A stretch of DNA of 64,000 bases from Paraburkholderia sp. BCC1884 (GCF_900996225.1 NZ_CAAJGL010000090.1:372001-436000), one strand, 5' to 3'; shown: positions 52,414-61,765, numbered from the stretch's first letter. The notes: generated from the letters alone by a model not told the origin. Numbers and translations are program-made.

Positions 52414-53409
52414 ATGAGCCATTCGTTGCGCGTCATCTTTGCCGGTACGCCGGAGTTCGCCGCGGCTGCGCTGGCCGCGATCCACGGCGCCGGTTTTCCG
52501 GTGCCGCTCGTGCTGACGCAGCCGGATCGTCCCGCCGGACGCGGTATGAAATTGCAGGCGAGCCCGGTGAAGCGCTACGCGCAGGAGCATGGTCTTGCCG
52601 TCGCGCAACCCACTTCGCTGCGTCGCGCGGGCAAATATCCGGAGGAAGCCGCCACCGCGATCGAGCAACTGCGCGCCACGCCGCACGACGTGATGGTGGT
52701 GGCCGCTTACGGCCTGATCCTGCCGCAGGAAGTGCTCGATATTGCGCCGCTCGGCTGCATCAACATTCACGCGTCGTTGCTGCCGCGTTGGCGCGGCGCC
52801 GCGCCGATCCATCGCGCGATCGAAGCAGGCGATACCGAAACCGGCATCACGTTGATGCAGATGGACGTCGGCCTCGACACCGGCGCGATGATCTCCGAAG
52901 CGCGTACGTCTATTTCCGACGACGACACCACCGCCACGTTGCACGATCGCCTTGCGCACGACGGCGCGAAGCTGATCGTCGAAGCGCTGATCGAACTCGA
53001 GCGCAGCGGCAAGCTGGCCGCCACGCCGCAACCGGCCGACGGCGTCACTTACGCTGAAAAGATCGGCAAGCAGGAAGCCGCGCTCGACTGGCGTCGTCCA
53101 GCCGCCGTGCTGGCGCGCCAGGTGCGCGCGTTCGACCCGTTCCCGGGCGGCGTAGGCACGCTTGAAGACGGCACCGCGATCAAAATCTGGGCCGCAATAC
53201 CCGTCGATGCGACAGTGCAAGGCAATAACGCCGCGCCCGGCACGATCACCGACGTCTCGCCCGAAGGCGTGGTGGTAGCCTGCGGCGAAGGCGCATTGCG
53301 CCTCACGCAGTTGCAGAAACCCGGCGGCAAGCGCTTGCCGGTGCGCGAATTCCTGGCCGGCTCGACACTGGCTGCGGGGCAGCGTTTCCAGCTTCCCGAA
53401 GCAAAATAA
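52414..53409 (+). CDS. fmt: methionyl-tRNA formyltransferase
   Basis: A 331-residue enzyme adding the formyl group to initiator Met-tRNA. Motifs: RVIFAGTPEFAAAALAAI, LTQPDRPAGRGMKLQ, NIHASLLPRWRGAAPIHRAI (catalytic Asn/His), DTETGITLMQMDVGLDTGAM. A C-terminal OB fold (WAAIPVDATVQGNNAAPGTI) binds the tRNA. It directly follows def. A LysE-type gene starts 115 bases later. Confidence 0.98.
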   Translation: MSHSLRVIFAGTPEFAAAALAAIHGAGFPVPLVLTQPDRPAGRGMKLQASPVKRYAQEHGLAVAQPTSLRRAGKYPEEAATAIEQLRATPHDVMVVAAYGLILPQEVLDIAPLGCINIHASLLPRWRGAAPIHRAIEAGDTETGITLMQMDVGLDTGAMISEARTSISDDDTTATLHDRLAHDGAKLIVEALIELERSGKLAATPQPADGVTYAEKIGKQEAALDWRRPAAVLARQVRAFDPFPGGVGTLEDGTAIKIWAAIPVDATVQGNNAAPGTITDVSPEGVVVACGEGALRLTQLQKPGGKRLPVREFLAGSTLAAGQRFQLPEAK

Positions 53410-53524
53410 CACCTTGCCACACGTCTTGAACATCGTCCGTTCGGCCGATGTTCAAGACCCGCCGCCGCGAACGCGCCGCGCGTTAGAATCCTCTATGCAA
53501 TCGCCAGGTTTTCGAGGATTTTCC

Positions 53525-54166
53525 ATGTTTGGCATCACCCATTTCGAGTTCTTCATCGTCGCGGTCTTTCTTTTGAACGTGACGCCCGGTCCTGACACGG
53601 CTTATATCGTCGGGCGTAGCGTCGCTCAGGGCCGTGGTGCGGGGCTGATGTCCGCATTGGGTATCTCCGCCGGCTGCTGCGTGCACTCGCTGGCGTGCGC
53701 GTTCGGCTTGACCGCGTTGCTGGCCGCGTCGGCTACGGCGTTCACCGTCATCAAGTTCGTCGGTGCCATTTATCTGATCTATCTCGGCACGCGGCTGGTC
53801 TTTGCGAAGTCGGAAAAAGACCAGGCAGCCGGCGAAGCGCGCGGCGCCGGTGCGCCCAAGTCACTGCGGCAGCTGTTCCTGCAGGGTTTCTGGACCAATG
53901 TGCTGAACCCGAAGGTAGTGCTGTTCTTCGTATCCTTTTTTCCGCAGTTCGTGACGACGGGCAGCGACCACAAGGCGTTCGCGTTTCTCACGCTCGGCGC
54001 GGTGTTCGTCATGATGAGCATGCTCTGGAACAGCTTTGTGGCTTGGGTCGCTGGTAGCGTGACGCGGCGTTTCTCCGGTAAGCCGTCGGTGAAGAAGTGG
54101 CTGGACCGCGGAGTCGGCAGCGCTTTCGTCGGACTGGGGCTGAAACTCGCCACCGCATCACGATGA
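53525..54166 (+). CDS. LysE/RhtB-family amino-acid exporter
   Basis: The ATG at 53525, preceded by GAGGA, gives 213 residues. The diagnostic NVTPGPDTAYIVGRSVAQG is followed by about six membrane helices (GLMSALGISAGCCVHSLACAFGL; FTVIKFVGAIYLIYLGTRL; VLNPKVVLFFVSFFPQFV; MMSMLWNSFVAWVAGSV). RhtB-type proteins export homoserine, threonine or similar amino acids; the substrate is not clear here. It is placed between fmt and htpX in the same direction, probably its own transcript. Confidence 0.92.
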   Translation: MFGITHFEFFIVAVFLLNVTPGPDTAYIVGRSVAQGRGAGLMSALGISAGCCVHSLACAFGLTALLAASATAFTVIKFVGAIYLIYLGTRLVFAKSEKDQAAGEARGAGAPKSLRQLFLQGFWTNVLNPKVVLFFVSFFPQFVTTGSDHKAFAFLTLGAVFVMMSMLWNSFVAWVAGSVTRRFSGKPSVKKWLDRGVGSAFVGLGLKLATASR

Positions 54167-54269
54167 TTGAATTTTCCCGACGCGCCCATATCTAACATTT
54201 CGCTTACAATTGGGCGCCGCAATGACGTGGCGCAGATATGAACCCGCGTTAGGGCAAGGAGTGGCAGAC

Positions 54270-55127
54270 ATGTTCAATTGGGTCAAAACCGCGATGTTGA
54301 TGGCCGCGATCACGGCCCTTTTTATCGTGATCGGCGGCATGATCGGCGGATCGCGAGGCATGATGATCGCGCTCGTGATTGCGCTCGGCATGAACTTCTT
54401 TTCGTACTGGTTCTCGGACAAGATGGTTCTGCGCATGTACAACGCGCAGGAAGTCGACGAGAGCAGCGCGCCGCAGTTCTATCGCATGGTGCGTGAGCTC
54501 GCCACGCGCGCCAACCTGCCGATGCCGCGGGTCTATCTGATCAACGAAGACGCCCCCAACGCTTTCGCCACCGGCCGTAATCCGGAGCACGCGGCGGTTG
54601 CCGCGACCACCGGCATCTTGCGCGTGCTGTCCGAGCGCGAAATGCGCGGGGTGATGGCGCACGAACTGGCGCACGTGAAGCACCGCGACATCCTGATCTC
54701 GACCGTGTCGGCCACCATGGCAGGTGCCATTTCCGCATTGGCGAACTTCGCCATGTTCTTCGGTAGCCGCGACGAAAACGGCCGTTCCACAAACCCGATC
54801 GCGGGTATCGCCGTGGCTTTGCTCGCGCCGATCGCCGGTGCGCTGATCCAGATGGCCATTTCACGCTCCCGTGAGTTCGAGGCAGATCGTGGCGGCGCGC
54901 AGATTTCCGGCGACCCGCAGGCGCTCGCGTCGGCGCTCGACAAGATTCATCGTTACGCGAGCGGTATTCCGTTTCCGGTGGCCGAGCAGCATCCCGCCAC
55001 TGCGCAGATGATGATCATGAATCCGCTGTCGGGCGGCGGCATCGCCAATCTGTTTTCAACGCACCCGGCCACTGAGGAACGCGTCGCGCGGTTGATGGAA
55101 ATGGCGCGCACAGGGCGCTTCGAATAA
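54270..55127 (+). CDS. htpX: membrane zinc metalloprotease HtpX
   Basis: The ATG at 54270 with AAGGAG upstream gives 285 residues. Two N-terminal membrane helices (MLMAAITALFIVIGGMIGG; ALVIALGMNFFSYWFSD), the zinc site VMAHELAHVKHRD (HExxH), further helices (AMFFGSR region; AVALLAPIAGALIQMAIS) and a third ligand in SREFEADRGGAQ are all present. HtpX degrades misfolded membrane proteins with FtsH. The C-terminal LFSTHPATEERVARL box is intact. It ends before a strong terminator. Confidence 0.97.
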   Translation: MFNWVKTAMLMAAITALFIVIGGMIGGSRGMMIALVIALGMNFFSYWFSDKMVLRMYNAQEVDESSAPQFYRMVRELATRANLPMPRVYLINEDAPNAFATGRNPEHAAVAATTGILRVLSEREMRGVMAHELAHVKHRDILISTVSATMAGAISALANFAMFFGSRDENGRSTNPIAGIAVALLAPIAGALIQMAISRSREFEADRGGAQISGDPQALASALDKIHRYASGIPFPVAEQHPATAQMMIMNPLSGGGIANLFSTHPATEERVARLMEMARTGRFE

Positions 55128-55154
55128 CTGCGCAGTTGTCCGGGGACGCGGTAA

Positions 55155-55184
55155 AAAAAGGCGAGTCCACGGACTCGCCTTTTT
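55155..55184. terminator. terminator after htpX
   Basis: AAAAAGGCGAGTCC and its complement around AC form a 14-base stem flanked by A and T runs, 28 bases past the htpX stop. Confidence 0.92.
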
Positions 55185-55324
55185 CGTTCCGGTGCGGAGA
55201 TTCGCGCGCACTCGCACGCAAGCGGGGGCGTCGCCGCGCACACGCCGCAGCCCCTGCTCCGCGCCACGCTACAATGTCTGCAGTTTGCGTTGCGCGCACC
55301 GCGCGGCCTGCCTTTGTCTTTTTC

Positions 55325-56764
55325 ATGACCCCAAAGCCTTCTTCGCGTTCTGCTTCCCCATCGGCGCGTCCGCGCGAATCCCGTCTGTCGATGCTGCACC
55401 TCGCGCCCGAATCGCTCGCTTTCGCGCTCGACTGCGCGGGTCAGGCCGTCGGCGCCGTGCGGCTCGGGGCGGCGTTGCCCGCCGCGCTGCAAGCCGTCTT
55501 CGGATCGGCTCCCGAAGGTACCGCCGCCGCTGCACGCGGCGCGGTGCAGGATATTGCCTACCGCACGATGCGCCGTCTCGCCACCGCTGAATGGCTGATC
55601 GCGAAGCTGGTGAAGAAAGCCCCGCCGCCGCACGTCGACCATGTGCTCGCCTGTGCGCTGGCTCTGCTGGTCGACGACGAAGCAAACGCCGCCTATACAC
55701 CCTTCACGGTGGTCGATCAGGCGGTGGGCGCGATCAGTGCGCGTCGTGAATTTGCATTCGCCAAAGGGCTCGTCAACGCGGTGCTGCGCACTTTTCTGCG
55801 CGAGCGCGAGGCGCTTCTAGCCGCCGCGCAGGCCGACGAAGTGGCGCGCTGGAACTACCCCACCTGGTGGATCGACGCGGTCAAACGGGCATGGCCGGCT
55901 GAATGGCAAGCCGTGCTTGCAGCCGGCAACACGCAAGGCCCGTTGACGCTGCGCGTGAACGCCCGTCACTCGACGGTCGAAGCCTATCTGCAAGTCCTGC
56001 ACAGCCATCATATTGTCGCGAGCAAAGTGGGCGATCACGCTGTCAAGCTCGCCACGCCGATGCCCGTGGACCGTATTCCCGGCTTCAATGAGGGCATCGT
56101 CTCCGTGCAGGATGCCGGCGCGCAACTCGCCGCGCCCCTGCTCGGCGCGCGCGACGGCATGCGCGTGCTCGACGCCTGTGCGGCGCCCGGCGGCAAGACC
56201 GGTCACCTGCTCGAACTCGCCAATCTTCAGCTCGTGGCGCTCGAAAGCGACGCGGCGCGCGCGCGGCGCATCGGTGAAAATTTGCAGCGGCTCAAGCTCG
56301 AAGCCGAAGTGCGCATCGGCGACGCGGGGGCGCCGGCCAAGTGGCATGACGACATCGACCAGCCGTTCGACCGCATTCTTGCCGACGTGCCGTGTTCGGC
56401 GTCGGGCATCGTGCGGCGTCATCCTGACATTCGCTGGCTGCGCCGTGCATCCGATGTTCCCGCGTTGGTCGCCGAGCAGCGCCGCATTCTCGACGCACTG
56501 TGGCCGCTCGTGAAACCAGGCGGCGAGTTGCTTTACGTTACATGCTCGATCTTTCCGGAAGAAGGCGAGTTGCAGGCGCAGTGGTTTGGAAACAAGTATC
56601 AGGATGCGGTACGATTGGACGCGCCGGGGCAACTGTTGCCCTCAGTCACTCGCGCGCCCGCCGAAACATCGGCCGGTTCCCATGCCGGACAACTCGCTGA
56701 AGACAGCACCGGTGCGAACTCAGACCACGACGGATTTTTCTACGCGCGCTTTCAGAAACGGTGA
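55325..56764 (+). CDS. rsmB: 16S rRNA m5C967 methyltransferase RsmB
   Basis: The ATG at 55325 gives 479 residues starting with a Ser/Pro/Arg-rich lead (MTPKPSSRSAS). Domain order: an NusB-like RNA-binding domain (LATAEWLIAKLVKKAPPPHVDHVLACALALLVDDE, FAKGLVNAVLRTFLRE), then a SAM-dependent methyltransferase (VLDACAAPGGKTGHLLELAN; FDRILADVPCSASGIVRRHPDIRWLR with catalytic Cys; YVTCSIFPEEGE with second Cys). It overlaps the next gene by 4 bases (GTGA) and heads the rsmB-DUF4390-kinase-regulator operon. Confidence 0.95.
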   Translation: MTPKPSSRSASPSARPRESRLSMLHLAPESLAFALDCAGQAVGAVRLGAALPAALQAVFGSAPEGTAAAARGAVQDIAYRTMRRLATAEWLIAKLVKKAPPPHVDHVLACALALLVDDEANAAYTPFTVVDQAVGAISARREFAFAKGLVNAVLRTFLREREALLAAAQADEVARWNYPTWWIDAVKRAWPAEWQAVLAAGNTQGPLTLRVNARHSTVEAYLQVLHSHHIVASKVGDHAVKLATPMPVDRIPGFNEGIVSVQDAGAQLAAPLLGARDGMRVLDACAAPGGKTGHLLELANLQLVALESDAARARRIGENLQRLKLEAEVRIGDAGAPAKWHDDIDQPFDRILADVPCSASGIVRRHPDIRWLRRASDVPALVAEQRRILDALWPLVKPGGELLYVTCSIFPEEGELQAQWFGNKYQDAVRLDAPGQLLPSVTRAPAETSAGSHAGQLAEDSTGANSDHDGFFYARFQKR

Positions 56765-57360
56765 CCATCAAACGCTTCTTCCCGCTTCGGCTCGCTGCCG
56801 TGCTCTGGATCGCGCTGGCCGTGTGGCTTGCCGCGCCGGGCGCGGCGCTCGCCGACCCGATCGCGGTGCAGCGTGCGTCGCTACAGTCCGACAACACCGG
56901 CTGGAATCTCGACGCGCGTTTCGACTTCGACCTGAATAGCAATCTCGAAGACGCGGTCAATAAAGGCATTCCGCTTTACTTCACGACTGACTTCGAACTG
57001 AGCCGGCCGCGCTGGTACTGGTTCGACGAGCAGCCGGTGAGCGTGTCGCAGAGCATTCGCCTGTCGTTCCAGCCGCTCACGCGCGAGTACCGTGTGTCGA
57101 GCGTGTCGTCGGGCGGTTTGCAGCTCGGCTTCACCACGCTCAAAGATGCGCTTGCAGTGATCAGGCACATCACGTCGTGGCATGTGATCGATCGCAACGA
57201 CGTGCATGTCGGCGAGACCTACACCGCGTCCGTGCGCATGCAGCTCGACATCGCGCTGATGCCCAAGCCGTTCCAGATCGACGCGGTGAACAACCGCGAC
57301 TGGAACCTCGCCTCCGATTGGAAGCGTTTTACCTTCACGGTGAGCGAACGTGCTAAATAA
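56761..57360 (+). CDS. DUF4390 periplasmic protein
   Basis: A 199-residue protein with a GTG start overlapping the rsmB stop. A signal peptide is clear (LRLAAVLWIALAVWLAAPGAALA). The mature part is beta-rich with no known catalytic motif (FDFDLNSNLEDAVNKGIPLYFTTDFELSRPRWYWFDE; SIRLSFQPLTREYRVSSVSSGGLQLGF). This matches DUF4390, which nearly always sits between rsmB and an NtrY-like kinase in Betaproteobacteria. It overlaps the kinase gene by 11 bases. A role in signalling to the kinase is plausible but unproven. Confidence 0.9.
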   Translation: MTIKRFFPLRLAAVLWIALAVWLAAPGAALADPIAVQRASLQSDNTGWNLDARFDFDLNSNLEDAVNKGIPLYFTTDFELSRPRWYWFDEQPVSVSQSIRLSFQPLTREYRVSSVSSGGLQLGFTTLKDALAVIRHITSWHVIDRNDVHVGETYTASVRMQLDIALMPKPFQIDAVNNRDWNLASDWKRFTFTVSERAK

Positions 57361-59773
57361 AGTGCGCTCCGCCACTTCCACCACCAGCGTCAGCAGCATT
57401 GTCGTGCGCGTGCTGGTGTCGACGGTCGCCGTGACGGCCGTGTTGCTGCTCGTGCTGCTGGCCGCGGCCAGCGCCAATACCGAATTCTTCGACCGCTATT
57501 ACCAGTGGCTTTATGCGGCCAACGTCGCGGTCGCAATGATCTTTTTGCTGGTGGTGGCCACGCTCATCGTCATCATCATTGCGCGGCTGAGGAAGGGCAA
57601 GTTCGGCACGCGGTTATTGGCGAAGCTCGCGTTCTTCATGGCGCTGGTCGGCGTGGTGCCGGGCGGGATCATTTACGTCGTCTCGTATCAGTTCGTGTCG
57701 CGCAGTATCGAATCGTGGTTCGACGTGAACGTCGAAACCGCGCTCACGTCCGGGCTGAATCTCGGGCGCGGCATGCTCGACGCGTCGCTCTCCGATCTGC
57801 AGACCAAGGGTCGCCTGATGTCCGAGCAGATCGCCAGCGCGGACGCTGCGGGCACCACGCTCACGCTGTTGCGTCTGCGTGACCAGTTCGGCGTGCAGGA
57901 CGCGACGATCGTCGAACCGACGCGCAGCATGTCGGGCGCGACGCCGGATATGCACGTGGTCGCCCAGGCTTCGAGCAATTACGCGACGCTCGTGCCGAAC
58001 GACCTGCCCACGCCCTTGATGATCGATCAGGCACGCGGCCGCGGCTACGCGGCGATCGAGGGCGAACTGGACGGCGATCCTCACGCACACGGCAGCAAGG
58101 GTGTCCTGCGCCTGCGCATCGTGCAGCGGATTCCCGATTCGAACGCCTCGCTGCTGCAGCCCACCGAACGCTTCCTGCAACTCACGCAGCCCGTCTCGCC
58201 CTCGCTCGCGCGTAACGCGGACGCGGTGCAGCGCGCTTATCGCGAGTATCAGGAGAAGGCGCTTGGGCGCACCGGTTTGCGCAAGATGTACATCGGCACG
58301 CTGACGCTGGCGCTGTTTCTTGCCACCTTCATCGCGATGATGCTGGCGCTCGCGCTCGGCAATCAGCTGGCCCGGCCGCTGTTCCTGCTTGCGCAGGGCA
58401 CCAAGGAAATCACCGAAGGCGATTACACGCCGAAGCGCGAAATCAAATCGCGCGACGAGCTGGGCTTCCTCACGCAGTCGTTCAACGCGATGACGCGGCA
58501 GTTGTCGGAGGCGCGCGCGGCAGTCGAGAACAATCGCATCGCGCTCGAGCATTCGAAGACGTATCTGGAAAGTATCCTCGCCAACCTCACGGCGGGCGTG
58601 TTCGTGTTCGACCGGCAGTTCAGACTCACTACAGCCAATCGCGGCGCCGAGCGGATTTTCCGTCAGCCGTTCCAGGCTTTGCTGGGCGCGGCGCTCGATC
58701 AGATCAACGTGCTGAGCGAATTCGGCGGCATGGTGCGCAAGGCGTTTGCCGATCGCGAAGCGGCAAGCGGCGATGGTCACGACGATCGCGGCCACTGGCA
58801 GCAGCAGTTCTCGATTCAGGTGCCGGGCGAAACCGAGCCGCTCACCTTGCTCGTGCGCGGCGCGCGTCTCGTCTCCGCCACGGATCGCGACGCGGAAGAC
58901 GTACAGACCTCGGGCTACGTGGTCGTGTTCGACGATATTTCCGACGTGATCTCCGCACAGCGTTCCATCGCGTGGGGCGAAGTCGCACGACGGCTTGCGC
59001 ACGAGATCAAGAATCCGCTCACGCCGATTCAACTCTCCGCCGAGCGTCTGCAGATGAAGCTCGCCGATAAACTGTCGCCATCGGATGCCGATGTGTTGAA
59101 ACGCGGCGCGACCACGATCGTGAACCAGGTCGCCGCGATGAAGCAGATGGTCGACAATTTCCGCGACTACGCGCGCACGCCTCCGGCTGTGCTGGCTCAT
59201 CTGCAACTGAACGATCTGGTCAGCGAGGTGCTGACGCTGTACGGTATCGAAGAAGGCAAGGGCGCGATCCAGGTGGAGCTGTCCGCTCTGCCGGCGATCC
59301 GCGGCGATGCGACGCAACTGCGCCAGGTGATTCACAACCTGCTGCAGAATGCGCAGGATGCAGTCGCCGAGGTCGAGCACCCGCGTGTGTTGCTCGAGAC
59401 GAGGACAGTAGAATACGGAGACCCCGACGCGGAAGGCAAGGTGCGCGTCGCGGTGCGTTTGACCGTGTCGGATAATGGACCGGGTTTCCCCGCGCGTATC
59501 CTCACACGTGCATTCGAACCTTACGTGACGACCAAGGCCAAAGGTACGGGTCTGGGACTTGCGATGGTCAAGAAGATCGTCGACGAACACGGCGCGCGCA
59601 TCGACATCCGCAACCGCATGAAGGCGGGCGACGTGATCGAAGGTGCGCAAATATCGATTCTCTTCCTCCAACTGGCAGACGACGCCGCGGCACCTGGAGC
59701 AGGTCCGCGTCCGGCGCACGGTAGTGCGTCGCAGGGAAAGACAAAAGCAACAGTGCAGACAAGGGCAGCGTAA
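57350..59773 (+). CDS. NtrY-like sensor histidine kinase
   Basis: An 807-residue kinase. Three N-terminal membrane helices (VVRVLVSTVAVTAVLLLVLLA; AANVAVAMIFLLVVATLIVIIIA; LLAKLAFFMALVGVVPGGIIYVV), a periplasmic sensor, a fourth helix (GTLTLALFLATFIAMMLALALG), a HAMP (KEITEGDYTPKREIKSRDELGFL), a PAS (VFVFDRQFRLTTANRGAERIF), a HisKA dimer with EVARRLAHEIKNPLTPIQLS, and an HATPase (NLLQNAQDAV; SDNGPGFP; GTGLGLAMVKKIVDEHG) occur in order. The fold resembles NtrY. It starts inside the DUF4390 gene and is followed immediately by its response regulator, so the three are translationally linked. Confidence 0.93.
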   Translation: MLNKVRSATSTTSVSSIVVRVLVSTVAVTAVLLLVLLAAASANTEFFDRYYQWLYAANVAVAMIFLLVVATLIVIIIARLRKGKFGTRLLAKLAFFMALVGVVPGGIIYVVSYQFVSRSIESWFDVNVETALTSGLNLGRGMLDASLSDLQTKGRLMSEQIASADAAGTTLTLLRLRDQFGVQDATIVEPTRSMSGATPDMHVVAQASSNYATLVPNDLPTPLMIDQARGRGYAAIEGELDGDPHAHGSKGVLRLRIVQRIPDSNASLLQPTERFLQLTQPVSPSLARNADAVQRAYREYQEKALGRTGLRKMYIGTLTLALFLATFIAMMLALALGNQLARPLFLLAQGTKEITEGDYTPKREIKSRDELGFLTQSFNAMTRQLSEARAAVENNRIALEHSKTYLESILANLTAGVFVFDRQFRLTTANRGAERIFRQPFQALLGAALDQINVLSEFGGMVRKAFADREAASGDGHDDRGHWQQQFSIQVPGETEPLTLLVRGARLVSATDRDAEDVQTSGYVVVFDDISDVISAQRSIAWGEVARRLAHEIKNPLTPIQLSAERLQMKLADKLSPSDADVLKRGATTIVNQVAAMKQMVDNFRDYARTPPAVLAHLQLNDLVSEVLTLYGIEEGKGAIQVELSALPAIRGDATQLRQVIHNLLQNAQDAVAEVEHPRVLLETRTVEYGDPDAEGKVRVAVRLTVSDNGPGFPARILTRAFEPYVTTKAKGTGLGLAMVKKIVDEHGARIDIRNRMKAGDVIEGAQISILFLQLADDAAAPGAGPRPAHGSASQGKTKATVQTRAA

Positions 59774-60463
59774 ATGGCAACCATCCTGGTGGTAGATGAT
59801 GAAATGGGCATCCGGGAATTGCTCTCGGAGATCCTGAGCGACGAAGGGCATGTCGTGGAGGCCGCGGAAAACGCGCAGGAGGCGCGCGAGTTCCGTTTGC
59901 GCCAAGCGCCGGATCTGGTGCTGCTCGATATCTGGATGCCCGACACCGACGGCGTGACCTTGCTCAAGGAGTGGGCCGCGCAAGGGCAACTGACCATGCC
60001 GGTCATCATGATGTCGGGTCATGCGACCATCGACACGGCAGTCGAAGCGACCAAGATCGGCGCGCTCAACTTCCTCGAGAAGCCGATTGCCTTGCAGAAG
60101 CTGCTGAAGGCAGTCGAGCAGGGCCTCGCGCGCGGCAACGCAACGGGTGCGCCGGGCGGCGCGGCGGCCAAGCCGGTGTTGCCGGTGAGTTCGTCGGCGG
60201 TGGCGTCGGCGGCCGCGTTGCCGATGTTGTCGACCGATGGGCTGGGTAGCGGCGCACTCGCTGCGCAAACCGCATCGATCTCATTCGATATTCCGCTGCG
60301 CGATGCACGCGATGCCTTCGAGCGTGCGTACTTCGAATATCACCTCGCGCGCGAGAACGGCAGCATGACGCGCGTCGCGGAGAAGACCGGGCTGGAGCGC
60401 ACGCACTTGTATCGCAAGCTCAAGCAGCTCGGCGTCGACCTCGGCAAGAACAAAGGCGAGTGA
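59774..60463 (+). CDS. NtrX-like response regulator lacking the AAA+ domain
   Basis: A 229-residue regulator that starts at the kinase stop. The receiver domain has LVVDDEMGIRELLSEIL and LVLLDIWMPDTDG (phospho-Asp at residue 52), with EKPIALQKLL after it. An Ala/Gly/Ser linker (residues about 125-165) replaces the sigma-54-interacting AAA+ domain expected in NtrX. The C-terminus is a Fis-type helix-turn-helix: MTRVAEKTGLERTHLYRKLKQLGVD. It probably acts on sigma-70 promoters. The pair would sense an envelope or nitrogen signal. Confidence 0.9.
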   Translation: MATILVVDDEMGIRELLSEILSDEGHVVEAAENAQEAREFRLRQAPDLVLLDIWMPDTDGVTLLKEWAAQGQLTMPVIMMSGHATIDTAVEATKIGALNFLEKPIALQKLLKAVEQGLARGNATGAPGGAAAKPVLPVSSSAVASAAALPMLSTDGLGSGALAAQTASISFDIPLRDARDAFERAYFEYHLARENGSMTRVAEKTGLERTHLYRKLKQLGVDLGKNKGE

Positions 60464-60574
60464 GCGAGGTACGGCAGCGTATCCACGCCTGCCGCGCAGA
60501 GCCCCTCTGCTCAGATTTTTTCGAGAAGGGGCTTGTCGTGCCGGCGACCCTTTGATATCATTTCGTTCTTCGTT

Positions 60575-60650
60575 GGCCCGGTAGCTCAGTTGGTAGAGCA
60601 GCGGATTGAAAATCCGCGTGTCGATGGTTCGATTCCGTCCCAGGCCACCA
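60575..60650 (+). tRNA. tRNA-Phe(GAA)
   Basis: A 76-base cloverleaf with encoded CCA. D arm GCTC/GAGC, anticodon stem GCGGA/TCCGC with loop TTGAAAA (anticodon GAA at 60608-60610), T arm GATGG/CCGTC with TTCGATT. The acceptor stem GGCCCGG faces CCAGGCC, which leaves a C-A mismatch at pair 5-68; every other pair is Watson-Crick. Confidence 0.95.
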
Positions 60651-60656
60651 GGATTC

Positions 60657-60690
60657 AGCCCCAGGAAATCGCAAGATTCCTGGGGCTTTT
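60657..60690 (+). terminator. terminator after tRNA-Phe
   Basis: AGCCCCAGGAA-A-TC and GATTCCTGGGGCT form a 13-pair stem with one bulged A and loop GCAA, then a T run. It starts 7 bases past the tRNA. Confidence 0.85.
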
Positions 60691-60901
60691 CCTTTTCTGA
60701 CGGGCGCCTGTTGTTTCTGCCCGCGCGTATCGCTGGACCGGGCGTGCTCGGCGGCGTTCGGCGTCGCGTGATAAAATCGCGCCAGTTCAAGGACTTGCGC
60801 GCAGGCGCGTCGCCTGGCTTGCGGTCTGATCGCCGCGCGGCGAGACCGCGACCCGCACCGAACCCTTCGCCCGACGATTAACGGTATAAGCGCCCAGCGA
60901 C

Positions 60902-60929
60902 TTTGCAGGCAAAAGGCGCGGCCTATACT
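60902..60929 (+). promoter_or_regulatory. predicted sigma-70 promoter of the que operon
   Basis: TTTGCA (60902-60907), a 16-base spacer and TATACT (60924-60929) make a good sigma-70 promoter about 100 bases before queC. A GCCGGCA-ACAG-TGCCGGC hairpin lies between, at 60938-60955. The interval 60691-60901 holds no gene. Confidence 0.45.
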
Positions 60930-61030
60930 GCTTTGGGCCGGCAACAGTGCCGGCACGCGTCGCACCGCGTTGCTTGCATGGCGCACCTCGCGCAGCGCGA
61001 CGTGGCACTCATCATTCACGGAGTTTCACG

Positions 61031-61765
61031 GTGATCCGCAAAGACGCTAAACGTAGCGCTCTGGTGCTGTTTTCCGGCGGCCAGGATTCCGCCACGTGCC
61101 TCGCCTGGGCCCTCGATCGTTACGACACGGTCGAGACCCTCGGCTTCGATTACGGTCAACGGCACCGCGTCGAACTCGAATGTCGCGAAGGGTTTCGCAA
61201 CGCTGTCGTGCGCACGATTCCCGCGTGGGCCGAGCGCCTCGGCGAAGATCATATGATCGATCTGTCGGTGCTGGGCTCGATCAGCGATACCGCGATGACA
61301 CGCGAAATCGAGATCGAAGCGACGGCCAACGGTTTGCCGAACACGTTCGTGCCGGGACGCAATCTGATGTTCATGACCATCGCCGCGGCGATTGCTTATC
61401 GGCGTGGTTTGCAGGTGCTGGTGGGCGGCATGTGCGAGACGGATTTTTCGGGCTATCCCGATTGCCGCGACGACACCATGAAGGCCTTGCAAGTCGCGTT
61501 GAATCTCGGCATGGACACGCGCTTCCTGCTCGAAACGCCGCTCATGTGGCTCGACAAGGCCGATACGTGGCGCCTCGCGCACGAGCTGGGCGGCGATGAA
61601 CTGGTCGAACTGGTGCGAGTCGAAACGCACACCTGCTATGTGGGCGAACGCGCCGAACTGCATGCATGGGGTTTCGGTTGTGGCGAGTGCCCGGCTTGCC
61701 GTCTGCGTAAGCGAGGCTATGAAGCGTATCTGTCCGGTGAGAAAGTCACGGAATCGCCGCTCTGA
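61031..61765 (+). CDS. queC: 7-cyano-7-deazaguanine synthase QueC
   Basis: The GTG at 61031, preceded by CGGAG, gives 244 residues (VIRKDAKRSALVLFSGGQDSA). The PP-loop ATP-pyrophosphatase motif SGGQDSATCLAWAL is intact. The C-terminal zinc site is CYVGER...CGECPACRLR. QueC makes preQ0 from 7-carboxy-7-deazaguanine with ammonia and ATP. It begins the queC-queE-queD cluster for queuosine precursor synthesis; queF or tgt are not in the window. Confidence 0.96.
   Translation: MIRKDAKRSALVLFSGGQDSATCLAWALDRYDTVETLGFDYGQRHRVELECREGFRNAVVRTIPAWAERLGEDHMIDLSVLGSISDTAMTREIEIEATANGLPNTFVPGRNLMFMTIAAAIAYRRGLQVLVGGMCETDFSGYPDCRDDTMKALQVALNLGMDTRFLLETPLMWLDKADTWRLAHELGGDELVELVRVETHTCYVGERAELHAWGFGCGECPACRLRKRGYEAYLSGEKVTESPL

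Noticed and set aside
57614..60268. 884-residue frame opposite the kinase and regulator genes
   Set aside because: Shadow of a high-GC coding strand; the product is Arg/His/Gln-rich without any domain.
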